64,000 bases of DNA from Musa acuminata AAA Group (lineage: Eukaryota > Streptophyta > Magnoliopsida > Zingiberales > Musaceae): NCBI RefSeq assembly GCF_036884655.1, contig NC_088357.1, positions 45,471,501 through 45,535,500 of the forward strand, read 5' to 3'. Position numbers and translations under genes: made by a program. A model generated the notes under the pieces. It saw nothing but the letters and a program-made list of their open reading frames with translations. It ran no database searches and had not been told where the DNA came from. Below, piece after piece: positions 41,201 to 51,329 of the stretch. The stretch's first letter is position 1; the number at the start of each line of letters is the position of its first letter.

Positions 41201-41986
41201 TGAATTGGCATGAACATGCAGAGGTAAGAGGCATGTAATGATTTCACATACACAAAATCAAACCTATCAGAAATGTTCATTACATAATTCCTTCTTTCAT
41301 TAAGGAGAAGAGTTGGTGCCAGGACCTAGAATGGAACACGAGGGAACTAAGGTAGCATAAGTACTCTGCACCAGGAAAGCTCAAATTCAATAGAGTTGAT
41401 TGTTATGGAAGGTAGAATTATTTTCAACATCTCAAAAAACCCTAGTGCAACAATTACAAGAGAAATAGAAGGTGCCAAACTGTCATGCCAGTCAGCACAA
41501 ATATGCATCAACCTTTACTTTCATCACCAACAGAAGGAATAGACATACCCGTTCAGGTACCGGAGCTGTAGTAGCTTCACCTTCAGCTACCATCACCTTG
41601 TCACCACTTCCACCTTCCATTGCCAGATCTTTGTCAGCAATTCCCTCTGCTGCTTGGTTCAAAAAGAAACCTTCAGCACCAACAACAACAGCTCCTCCCG
41701 CAGCAGCTCTAGGTAATATCTCGCAAGGCTGATCAGGGTCTAAGTCAATAACCCCAATGCCTCTTCCTCTACCGCCAACTGTTGGTCTAGCTGGTGCTAC
41801 TGAAGGCCTTTTAGCAGTTGCTGCAGCCCTGGAGCCTCTTCCCCTCCCAGCACCACCACGCCTTCTGTTTGGCGCAGGCAATACTGGATTTTCTGCTTGT
41901 CCTATGGGCTGCGATGGGGCTGGAATATCATCAAGTTTCTTTGATCTCAGATGACCTTGCCGTGCTCCACTTCGCTGCTTTGGCAT
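32201..41986 (-). CDS. Casein kinase 1-like kinase, HD16/MUT9-like (MLK/PPK) family, 716 aa
   Basis: Sixteen coding exons on the minus strand keep phase: 41986-41549, 40405-40280, 40193-40120, 40030-39961, 39871-39816, 39741-39670, 39560-39466, 39301-39235, 39170-39041, 38945-38727, 38609-38479, 36802-36628, 36536-36446, 33728-33571, 33056-32868 and 32260-32201. The product is 716 residues. Residues 1-146 are a disordered, Arg/Gly-rich, RGRG-bearing N-terminus starting [10 protein letters not shown]. The kinase domain starts near 147, with GKGGFG at 162-167, K192 in [16 protein letters not shown] with D284, and DLG at 307-309. A basic QPKKKVRLG stretch resembles a nuclear signal. A conserved C-terminal regulatory domain (DUF7477-type) fills the remainder. 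Rice HD16 (EL1) phosphorylates Ghd7 and DELLA SLR1, and Arabidopsis MLKs/PPKs phosphorylate CRY2, PIF3 and histone H3. Introns 11 and 13 are long. Confidence 0.95.
37271..37728. repeat. 229-bp direct tandem duplication inside a kinase intron
   Basis: Two adjacent copies, 37271-37499 and 37500-37728, align with an offset of 229 bases and only scattered differences. Each runs from AATTATTATAAAATTGT to TGAAACATGCCCC. The duplication lies in the intron between kinase coding exons 11 and 12. No open frame or transposon ends are visible. Confidence 0.9.
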
Positions 41987-43155
41987 CCTCTTCCCATGCA
42001 ACTAACACCCACAATAAGTCACTAAGAGTCCCTCTTCAATCTTCTCATCTGAAGAGCAATGGCATGAACACATTAGATTGCATGCGAAATATGAACAGAC
42101 AAAAATCAGAAAGATAACAACAAGTCTGGTCACAAAGACATGAAAAAGAAAATGGAACAAGAGGCAAAGAAAGAAAACTCGACCAAAGGGAAATAGAGGA
42201 AAAACTCAATTCCAAGCTAATATAGCCCAGCTCTCCAGAATCAGATAGCATCATGCCGGCCCGAGCAAAAATAGATCACAAGAATAAAAGGCTTGTAGCG
42301 AGAACACATTTTCTCTCTTTGCTATCGATAAGATGATCATGTCATTCATATCTTTTAAACAAATCAATGAAAAACACAGCAGAGCTCTACTAAAGATTTC
42401 CACAACAACAGCTATAGAGTCACCTACTGAGAGGAATCGAACGCGACAAAAGAGCAGAGGCATCTATATCATATGATTCACGAATTTTGTAGCGAAAAAA
42501 TTAATCTTTTCCCTAAAACATCATCGACCACAACAAAAACCGCAATCGCCGCAATCAAAAGCAATCAATCTATTTGGACATAAATCCACCTCTTATATCT
42601 TCCCTGTTCGATATCCAATCGAAAAGCTGATCTTGCTCTCATAAAAGGCATCCATCGATAAAACGAAACGACGAAGCGGCAAAAAGAAAACGATCCGCTT
42701 TCCACCTTATCTTCAATCAAATCCGTTGGCACATCCAAATAAAAACACGATCAAAATGGAACCTTTCCGAAGCAACCCGACTCCCGCCGACACACGACGG
42801 ATCATCCACTCCAATAACACGATCCAGAACCATCATCGGAAGGCGAAACCCGTTACACAAAAAAATTCAAGAACCCGGAAGATCGACCCAGAATGCGGCG
42901 GAGGAAACACGATCGGGGACCGGAACCAGAAAGATCGGCTCCTTCACGATCGAAAGCTCGTCACGGGTGACCCGATCGCGCGGAAATCTCCGGGGGGCCG
43001 GCGGCGGCGGGGGGGCCTGCGTCACGGGTGCGGCGCAGCTCGGTGGGTACGACGGAGGGGATTGGGAGAGCTAGGGTTCCCTCGGGAATCGGGGGAAGAC
43101 AAGGGGGCTGTTGTTGCGAAGGAGGACGAGGAGCTGTGTGCGCTCTGAGGCTTCC

Positions 43156-43200
<45 letters not shown>
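41987..43200 (-). promoter_or_regulatory. 5' leader and promoter-proximal region of the HD16-like kinase gene
   Basis: Immediately upstream of ATG 41986 a GTTAG sequence could be a leader-intron acceptor (about 42003). GC-rich DNA at 42700-43140 looks like the first leader exon. A CT/GA run (43162-43197) marks the promoter-proximal edge, beyond which the DNA turns AT-rich. Plus-strand frames here (42726-43148, 43028-43297) are antisense shadows of this leader. Confidence 0.55.
43162..43197. repeat. (CT)n microsatellite at the kinase leader
   Basis: This is a perfect CT dinucleotide run of about 36 bases, reading GA on the gene strand. GA-rich runs near transcription starts are common in plants and may bind GAGA-type BPC factors. 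The length is likely to be polymorphic. Confidence 0.9.
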
Positions 43201-45203
43201 GCTGTCCGAAATCTTATGGTGTGTACACAATTCATGCATGCACAGAGAGGAGGTCGGTATAATACAAAATAAGTGGCCCCTTTTGGGGATAATATGATTT
43301 TGACTTATTTCTCCCCTAATCTATGAAAGTGGGGGATTTAATTATTGATTTATAAATGTCATGGATAGGATTAAAATGAATTTTATTATATATTAGTCCT
43401 GACCTATTTTGACTTATAGAAGATTTATGAGACTTAAAGGTATATGATCAGTTTCCACTTATACTTTCAATAAAAACAATTTATATGATTTTTGCATATT
43501 TCATAATTGAATTATCACAACAATAACAAATCATAACATCTCAACTATTTATCATAAATAAGTAGTTTTATTTTTATTTTAATTTTTATTATTCAATGTT
43601 TTTTTGGTAAATCTTTATTCATAACTTCTTATGCCACTAATAATAATTATCTTACCTTTTCTAATTATGATATCTATATATGGTATAGATTCGTATTATC
43701 TTAAATGATTTCATTAGAGCTACGATTAATTGTTCATGAATAAAAATATTTTTTTAATTTTTATATATTTATTTTAAATTTTAATTATATATATATATTT
43801 GGTAGATTCTCAACTTCAATATAATATACATATTTGGAGTAAAAAAAATAAAAATTTCTTTTCTGTTCTTGTGATCAATAGGGCAAAAGGACATAAATGG
43901 ATAGAAGATTGTTAAATTTCCATTTTGTTAGCTAGGTTTAAAAAAGTTCTACATTTTAGTAAATATGCTTCTTCTTTTTTCTCTCTCTTAAACATTAGAC
44001 ATGAAAAGCCACATTTCTTTCTCCTCAACTTTTATGTTAAGGACAAGTATTAAATTCCACATAGATCATGAATGAAGAGTGTGACCCATACAAAGTGTAA
44101 CATATGTGCATGTGGCATGAAATATCTTCTCACTAGACTATTAGGATGATAAATCTTGATCAGTATAAGAAGATGACCCTAAATAGAGTGCAACATATGT
44201 GTATGTGTTGACCAATTGGAAGTTGGTCAACACACAGGAAACTTGGTTCATATTTCTCCATGAAATTATAGAGTGCATGAGTCCCTGAGAAACATGTTCT
44301 TCATGGAAATTTTGCATCTTTGAGATTGATCACAATGGTTACAATAAAATTTCTGCACCCTCATTAGTTAGCAAAGTGATAAGAAGAAATAAATAAGACA
44401 GAGAATTAAACAATATTTTCCCATCAATAATTAGAATAATATTTTAATCATTTGAGATCATCTACATGAGATCTTTTGTCACAATTGAACCTCATAAGAA
44501 GTAATACTCTCAATTAAATTAAAAATATACAAGTCTTTATCTATAATTTTTAGTAAAATCTTTTAAGATCTCACTTCCATAAATATATTTTTTTTTATCA
44601 CATATTCATATTATTTTAAATATTTTTTCTCATTTTATCTTCAAGACTACGCTACATTTAATTGTTTATGCTTTAATCGTCTAATACTTAGGTTCATAAA
44701 GCATTACTTGTCTTATAAAATTTTGATCATACATTAATTGAAAAAAAAAATCCTAGCCAGCTACAAGTTTCTTATGATATCTGCATACAAGAAAACAACC
44801 AAGAAGGAAGCAAAATATAATAGATCATCTTAACAAGTTTTCTAAAGACTACAATCCAATACCAATAATGATGCAACAATGATGAAATACATTAGAGACA
44901 TTTTAAGGCTAATTTACGTCAAACTAAGTGCTGCACAAGCAGTAGATCAAAAGCAAGAAAACTGTAGGTCATATATAACCGATAAAGGATGATGTGCCAT
45001 TTAATATTTACATATGTTGTAGTTGAAAATTCCATTCCAGGCAGCAGCTATGAATCATCTGCTAGGAAAGTTTCAAGTGAGAAGTTTCTCAGTGCATTCC
45101 AATGTATTAAAACAACAAAATGTCACAAGGCAAGGTTGCATCAAATCACAAGTCTTTTCCCTTTGCTTTTTGATTGAGCATATAGAAACTAAACGGAACC
45201 TTT
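43201..45203. other. AT-rich intergenic DNA
   Basis: No coding frame with support is seen. AT runs occur at about 43783-43798. There are two similar phrases about 75 bases apart near 44100-44200 (a GTGCAACATATGTG-like word), but no array. The plus-strand frames at 44989-45244 are antisense to the TBP relic or unsupported. Confidence 0.5.
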
Positions 45204-46600
45204 TCAATGCAACGAACTACCATACCATTGCTGGTTCTTTCTGATTTCTGTATGGACTGGTATATTCTCAAATGCAGCATGTGCCTCATCTTGAACCTGA
45301 ATTGGATTGAAGATGATGAATAAAAGAGAGATATGTATGACTCATGTATTTGAAATTGCTTTAAGAACATTACCTTTGCCCCAGTGAGAACAATTTTTCC
45401 ATAAGCAAAAATGAAAAGTACCATCTTTGAATTTTTTCATACGCAATATCAAACCAGGAAAAATCGCTGGTTTGTACACAAAAGCAGCTGTTTTAGGTTC
45501 CAGATGGGTATGTATAATTTCAGCAAGAAAAACTTCCAGAACTTTGATGCTTCATTAGATTGAAGCATATATAACAAAGTTACTCTAATGAAATATAATC
45601 TCTGTGACTAACATAAGAAATTGAGCATGAGCATAGAGTCACTGATAAGCCAATGTGGTTCTCTAGGCTCAAAATGGAAATAGTGTAATAGAATATTAAC
45701 CACTAAACAATTTGCTTAAGAATTAAAATGGAATAATGGAAAAACAAGACATCATGAGGAGATACATAAGTAAATTGTTCTCAAGCACATAGAAGATCAA
45801 TAAACTTGCACTGCAGAAAACACCATGAGAAGAGGCAGGGCCCTCACATGAACTAAGAATATTCTGGATCTTAAAATCCTATTCATTGAAATACAAATTA
45901 GACAGAAAAAGTAGACAAGTTAAAGAAATAATTTAGGGAAGAGACATGAGGATAGGAAGCACCAAGAACCTAGATTATATGACTAGATACCTTAAAGGTA
46001 GCTGGGAAACCAAGCTTCTGGATTATACTAGTGAGCTTCTAATAACCACAGTGCATGCTGTCAAACTTTACTCAATGGGCGTTGCACAAATGGCTAAAAC
46101 TATATAAAAATTAAGTGAAAACATATGTGTCATGTTTTAAGAATGGACTACTCTTCAAACTTCTTACATTCCTTCCGTGCTGCAAGTTTTATTTGTTGAT
46201 TGCTCTTTGCTCCAGCACAACCCTGACAAAAGATCAACAAGTTCGGTGTAATTCTCATCATGGATGACAAGTACCTACAAATTGTCAAAAGTGATTATAA
46301 AAGAGAATATATAGACTGCTAACCTGATAATAGTAATACAAATGTGCAGCATCACTTGAGAAATATAAAAAGATTATGGTACTTAATTTACTACGAGAAT
46401 GATCATGTAACCAAATTTATGTTAAATTAGCATAAAATCAATCTAAATAACACTTCACTCCAGTTTCATTTGGCTACTGCACAACTCAAGTTGTTAGCAC
46501 TCACCTGTTAACATGGAAGACATGTTCATACCTTTAGAGTTCCATGTCCAACAAGCAAAAATGAGAAAACAAGAACAAAGGCAATTCCACATGATGGCCC
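45204..46600 (-). pseudogene. TATA-box-binding protein (TBP) pseudogene, intron-containing duplicate
   Basis: Minus-strand segments match the TBP core in order and keep exon-like borders. Around 46222-46168 lies a CAGAKSNQQIKLAARK-like piece. Around 46036-45991 lies IIQKLGFPATFK. Around 45878-45820 lies DFKIQNIL and then SSHGVFCS, with about ten residues missing between them. At about 45490-45374 lies FPGLILRMKK and then, in another frame, LFIFAYGKIVLTGAK. At 45297-45204 lies AFENIPVHTEIRKNQQ and a stop. A possible further exon relic with a LIFA word and a GT donor lies at about 46600-46531. Because intron positions survive, this is a segmental duplicate and not a retrocopy. A one-base shift near 45440, the internal deletion and the missing N-terminal repeat rule out a functional TBP. 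TBP itself nucleates TFIID on TATA promoters. Confidence 0.85.
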
Positions 46601-47480
46601 CACTTTGGCAAGCCTTGGACAACGGCATTGGATGGATATTATATTTCCTAGCAATTTTCACAAGTAAATTGGTGATTAATAATATTGAACAGAATGCTTT
46701 AACGGGTTATCACTTAGAAAATTATCTTACGATTGAAAAGAGTTGCTTGCTTCCCGCAACTGGAAAAAGCAAGAGTTTAAGTGCATCCCATCACCATATA
46801 TTATTCATCTATATGCACCCACAATGTGTATGTTTGCAATTTTTTTCTTGTTGTTGATGATCAGGTGTCTGTCCCAAAGGAACAGTAATCTTCAACTGCT
46901 AGTTTTTTATTTCGTATTCGAACAATGATTAAGAGTCAAGACAACCATAGAAAGAGCAAACTGATTAGACTTAAATCCATGTCCATCCTTATGATAAGCA
47001 AATAACATAAGTAGATTCAACCTCATGATCCTATTCGAGACAGATTGTGAAATTACATATCCACACACTATTAAATAATTGCACTAATTAATAGTGTCCA
47101 AATTAAATAACTGCACTGGACATATGAGAACACTAATTAAGTAATTGCACACCAACACAATATGGGTTGTCCGAATAATCTTTTATACTGGGAGTTCTCT
47201 AAACAATTATTGTAAAATCAAAATGTGCGGTCCAATACATGTAACTCATGATTCCTAATTTTCAAATAGAATAAAAGCAATCTTGCTTCAGCAATCAACT
47301 CTACGGTGCAAAATTTTTCCTTTCCAGCAAAAGGTGGAAAAGACAAACTTACTGGATGGAGAGAACAACTCCAGATGAGTTCTACTTTAGTTCAAATCAC
47401 AAAATTCTTAACGGACTTTTATTTATCTAAGAAAAAGAACAATTTAACCAAACTTCAAAACTTTCCAAAAGGTTACCAAG
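46601..47480. other. Region upstream of the TBP relic, no clear exon
   Basis: This is where the first half of a TBP gene would be expected. I could not recognise the N-terminal repeat in any minus-strand frame. The plus-strand frame 46513-46857 is antisense and unsupported. Confidence 0.45.
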
Positions 47481-47760
47481 ATTTTAACGATCGAAGGCAC
47501 AACCCAGCAAGGATCTATCGATCCTCCCAATTATGGCACCAAACCGGGTGCTTCTTCGGCAAAATCTACAGTCCCGAGCTAGCTGAGATGCGAGAAATCG
47601 ATCCATTGCGGTAGAAACGGAAGAAAAGACGGATGCGCGTAAGAAAGACTTCAAAAACAGGTGTTTTCGTACAGAAGGTATGAGTTTGGGAGACAAGAAT
47701 TAGGGTTTCAAGTTGGGTGGAGAAAAGAGTCGGGGTTTTTTGCATAAAAGCCATTTCATT
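47481..47760 (-). promoter_or_regulatory. Possible relic promoter/5' leader on the minus strand
   Basis: Read on the minus strand, this stretch has the look of a plant leader: a CT-rich start, an AAACCCTAATTC motif at about 47698-47709 (telo-box-like) and GC-richer sequence than its flanks. It lies upstream of the TBP pseudogene in the right orientation and may be its ancestral leader. Short frames here have no recognisable domain. Confidence 0.35.
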
Positions 47761-48036
47761 TGAGTTAATTATAATTAACCCCCTTACTCATGTCGTGATG
47801 ACATGACTCATATAAAGGTCGCTTTAAATAATCGACGACGTTAAACAGTCAACCATGTGAGTTCGCTGAAACAAGTCAACCACGTGGCTACATGAAGGCT
47901 CCTTAAATAGTCAAACATACAAGTGTAAAAGGTCGACTTTACTGGTCAACAATCACAAAAGTCAACCGCGCAGGTAGTAAGCTGAAACACCTATTCTTCC
48001 CAAGACGGCAAACAGCATCAGCGAACACACAATCCG
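47761..48036. other. Spacer with short repeats of a GTCAAC word
   Basis: AGTCAACC-like and GTCGACTTT-like words recur several times between about 47820 and 47970, giving an irregular W-box-like (GTCAA) cluster. No gene is seen. The stretch is the 3' flank of the SDR pseudogene. Confidence 0.4.
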
Positions 48037-48730
48037 TCAAATGTATCCACCGGCGGCGTCGGTGCAGAAGAACCCCACCACGGCGGCCACCTCCGCTGGC
48101 TGCCCCAGCCGTTCGAACGGGCTCGCCTCTGCCGCCCTCTTCACTTCTTCCTTGCTCCTTCCCACGAAAAAGAGGTCAGTGGTGGTCGGCCCCGGCGCGA
48201 CGCAGTTGTCCGTGATCCCCGTCCACCGCAGCTCCTTCGCCAGTATGCTCGTCATCGCCTCTACTGCCGGTCTTTGACGCCGTGTACGCCCCGAAGCCAG
48301 GCCGCAGCGCCCCCACAAGCGACGACGGCACCGCCAGGATCCTCCCGCTTCCCCCGCGCAGCAGAGGAGAGCGCCCCGGGCATTGACGCCGAAGATGACG
48401 TCCCAGGCCTCCACGTCCGTGTCGGCGAGAACCGGGTACCTGGTGTAGCCGACGCTGGCGTTGGCGACAAGGATGTGCAGCGGTGTCGAAGAGCGGAGGC
48501 GTCGGCGCGGACGGCGACGGCGCTGGGGCGGGGGGAGTTCGGGGAGGCGGAGTTGATCTGGGCGGCGTTGGAGGCGTAGTTAAGGACGAGGGAGGCGAGG
48601 CGGAGACCGATGGCGCTGCCGATGCCGCGGGAGGCGCCGGTGACGATGGTCACATGGCCGGCGAGAGGGAGGGAGGCCTCGTCGGAGGTGGACGGGTCGG
48701 GGCCATGGCTGGGATCGTTGTGGTCTCGGG
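48037..48730 (-). pseudogene. Short-chain dehydrogenase/reductase pseudogene (NADPH-dependent aldehyde reductase-like)
   Basis: The minus strand carries the SDR hallmarks in sequence but in shifting frames. The Rossmann motif TGASRGIG and LNYASNAAQ lie at about 48660-48560. HILVANASVGYTRYPVL and WDVIFGVNARGALL follow in another frame at about 48475-48385. The catalytic block SSLVGALRPGFGAYTASK is in a third frame at about 48330-48270. VEAMTSILAKEL, NCVAPGPTTTDLFF and ERLGQPAEVAAVVGFF return to the second frame and end at TGA 48037. The end is shortened from DA to GGYI, so the usual segment before it is lost. At least three frame changes plus deletions mean no full protein can be made. The GC-rich codon use is typical of a monocot gene. 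The family reduces aldehydes and ketones with NADPH. Long frames on either strand here are fragments or shadows. Confidence 0.85.
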
Positions 48731-48827
48731 AGCTGCCAAACACACTTTCATGGTCGACTGCTCGGAAAGAGTTATTTCCATTGACTAATAACGTCAGCGC
48801 GGTCGTCAGCAGCGAGACGGACAATTA

Positions 48828-48843
48828 TGTATGTATGTATGTA
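48828..48843. repeat. (GTAT)n microsatellite
   Basis: Four tandem GTAT-type units sit next to the left end of the LTR element, between it and the SDR relic. Confidence 0.75.
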
Positions 48844-48889
48844 AGTTCATGTGCATACATGCGCATACGTATGTATATATAGTATGTAT

Positions 48890-49407
48890 TGTCGGTGAAC
48901 CTTTATGCCATGGCCATGGAGTTGGCACGGCTCGGTCCGATCTCGGATGTGCAAGGTTGCCCATGCAAAGACTCGGGAAGTAGAAATGCGTGTCGGGTCG
49001 AGTTGAACTATGAGTCTTGTTACTTGATTTTTCGTCGTCGTCAGCCCCTGCAAATAGGTCGAGGTTGGAAGAGGGATTTCCTAACTCAATCTCTCCGAAG
49101 CTTAAGTCTGCATTAAGTGGAATAAGAGTGAGTTGAATGTCCGAAAAGTCTTCCTCCTAATTAAGGAGGGTTAGCTTTTATAACTGCGAGGATGAATTAG
49201 TCGTACGGGGTCAATTAACTGCATTCGGCTTAAGCTTCTGTGTGAGCGCCAACCGACTTGCATGGATCGGTGTCGTGTGGTGCCGCCCCGAGCTTTCCGG
49301 GACGACTGTACCATGATGAGATCATTCTTACGGAGGGGGCAGCAAGCGGGTCGGGGCATGGCTTCTTACCTGGGTCCATGTGGGCGATGCCAAAATATGT
49401 CATATCA
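48890..49407 (-). repeat. LTR (3' LTR of the minus-strand element)
   Basis: It begins TGTCGGTGAACCTTTATG and ends CCAAAATATGTCATATCA on the plus strand. It aligns along its length with 52637-53215, with internal gaps. The main one is a segment near 53090-53160 that is absent here. Confidence 0.9.
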
Positions 49408-49420
49408 TTCTCTCCCCTCC
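49408..49420 (-). other. Polypurine tract of the LTR element
   Basis: On the minus strand GGAGGGGAGAGAA lies directly against the TG of the downstream LTR. This is where plus-strand DNA synthesis is primed in LTR retroelements, and it fixes the orientation. Confidence 0.75.
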
Positions 49421-49559
49421 AAAAGAGACGTGCCCCGGGTTCCTCGTGGTAGGGCTTGGGGCATGGCTCGGTACCTTTTGCTAGCCAGGTTGGCTGTCGT
49501 GCTGGGCCTGGTGGTTCAGTCGTCGATTAATCGGGAGCTTCTATTCGGGAGATGAATTG

Positions 49560-50240
49560 GTCGAGCGACATAACTCAGGGATTAGGCTGGCCGAGCAACC
49601 CTACTCAAGCGCTAGACTGGTCGAGCTATATTGCTTGGGCACAAGACTAGCCGAGATATGGCTCGGACATTGGACTGGCCGCGAGGGGTGGCTCGGGCAT
49701 TGAATTGGCTGTGAGGCATGGTTCGGGCATTGGACTGGCTGCGAGGCGTGGCTCGGGCATTTGATTGGCCACGAGGTGTGGGTCGGGTATTAGATTGGCC
49801 GAGACGTGACTCGGACATTGGACTGACCTCGAAGCATGGCTCGGGCATTGGACTGGTCGAGACATAACTTAGACATTAGATTGGTCAAGACATAACTTAG
49901 GGATAGGGTTGGCTAAGCAACCCTCCTCGGGTGCTGGACTGGTCGAGCTACATTGCTTGGGCACAAGATTAGCCGAGACGTAACTCGAACATTGGATTGG
50001 CCGTGAGGGGTGGCTCAGGCATCAAACTGGCTGCGAGGTAAGGCTCGGGCGTTGGATTGGCCGCGAGGTAAGGCTCGGGCATTGGACTGGCCGAGCATGA
50101 CTCGAACATTGGACTGGTTGCAGGGTGTGGCTCGGGCATTGGACTAGCCATGAGGTATAGCTTTGGCATTTGATTGGCCACGAGGCATTGCTCAGGCATT
50201 GGACTGGCCGCGAGGTGAGGCTCAAGCATTGGCCTGGTCG
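49560..50240. repeat. 30-bp tandem units in a 322-bp higher-order repeat (LTR element interior)
   Basis: Units of about 30 bases, typified by ATTGGACTGGCCGCGAGG and TGGCTCGGGC, are repeated at least fifteen times. A longer unit that includes a GCTTGGGCACAAGA word recurs with a 322-base offset (49633 and 49955), so the array has two levels. Read on the minus strand it gives long frames with a ten-residue period, which explains several open frames here. They are not genes. Confidence 0.85.
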
Positions 50241-51290
50241 AGCAGCACTACTTGGGCCCATGTTTGGCCGAGCAGCTACTCGGTCATTAAATGAACTGAG
50301 CAGCAACTGATTGCACATAGTTGGCTGAGCAACACTGCTCGTGCACTGGGAACTGGACTGGCCAAGCAACGTAGCTCAAGTATTGGCTTAGCCGAGCAAC
50401 ACTACTCTGGCCCATGTTTGGCCGAGCAACTGCTCGGATATTGACTGAACAGAGCAGCGACTTATTGCACATGATTGGTCGAGCCACACCGCTCATGTAC
50501 TAGGGATTAGATGGCCGAGCAATGTAGCTTGAGCATTGGCTTGGCCGAGCAACACTACTTGGGCCCATGTTTGGCTGAGTAGCTGCTCGGACATTAAATG
50601 AATAGAGCAATGACTGATTGTACATGACTAGCCGAGCAACACTACTCAGGCACTGAGGACTGGATTGGCCGAGCAACGTAGCTCAAGCATTGGCTTGGCC
50701 GAGTAACACTACTTGGGCCCATGTTTGGCTAAGCAGTTACTTGGACATTGACTGAATTGAGCAGCGACTGATTGCACATGACTGGCCTAGCGACACTGCT
50801 CGGGCACTGGGGACTGGACTAGCTGAGCAATATAGCTCAAGTATTGGCTTGGTCGAGCAACACTACTCGAGCCCATGTTTGGCTGAGCAGTTGCTCGAAC
50901 ATTGACTAAACTGAGCAATGACTAATTGCATATGACTAGCCGAGCCACACTGCTCGGGCATTGGAGATTGGATGGCCGAGCAACATAGCTCGAGCATTGG
51001 CTTGGTCGAGCAATACTACTTAGACCCATGTTAGCTGAGTAGTTGTTTGGACATTGAATGAACGAAGCAGCGACTAATTGTACATGACTAGTCAAGCAAC
51101 ACTGCTCGGCCACTAGGGACTGGATTGGCTGAGCAACATAGCTCGCGATGGCTTGGCCGACCAACACTACTTGGCCCCATGTTTGGCCGAGCACCTGCTC
51201 AGACATTGATTGAACTGAGCAGCGACTAATTACACATGACTGGCCAAGCCACATTGCTCGAGCCTAGATTTATAACTCGAGCAAATGCTC
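50241..51290. repeat. Seven tandem units of about 154 bp (LTR element interior)
   Basis: The anchor word CCCATGTT recurs at 50257, 50411, 50564, 50718, 50872, 51025 and 51176, spacings 151-154. Each unit also carries a GGCCGAGCAAC word, a GACTGATTGCACATGACT-like word and a GCTCAAGCATTGGCTTGG-like word. Sub-words GCCGAGCA and GCTCGGGCA are shared with the neighbouring 30-bp array, so the two arrays probably have a common origin. Confidence 0.92.
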
Positions 51291-51329
51291 TGCTGAAGTG
51301 AGCCACTTTTTTTTTTTTTTACTTTTTTG

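Noticed and set aside
42726..43297. Plus-strand frames of 140 and 89 codons
   Set aside because: Antisense to the kinase leader. They end in the CT microsatellite and show no domain.
45204..46600. A functional TBP gene
   Set aside because: A frameshift, an internal deletion and absence of the N-terminal repeat make an intact TBP core impossible as read.
48274..48882. Plus-strand Gly/Ala-rich frames of 90-101 codons
   Set aside because: GC-rich antisense shadows of the SDR pseudogene.
49612..51254. Several minus-strand frames of 69-115 codons with repeating peptides, considered as repetitive secreted proteins
   Set aside because: They are by-products of the tandem arrays inside the LTR element, with no signal peptide or conserved start.
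49560..51290. Regularly spaced repeats resembling a CRISPR array
   Set aside because: There are no unique spacers between identical repeats. Units are contiguous and diverged, and the context is a plant retroelement.
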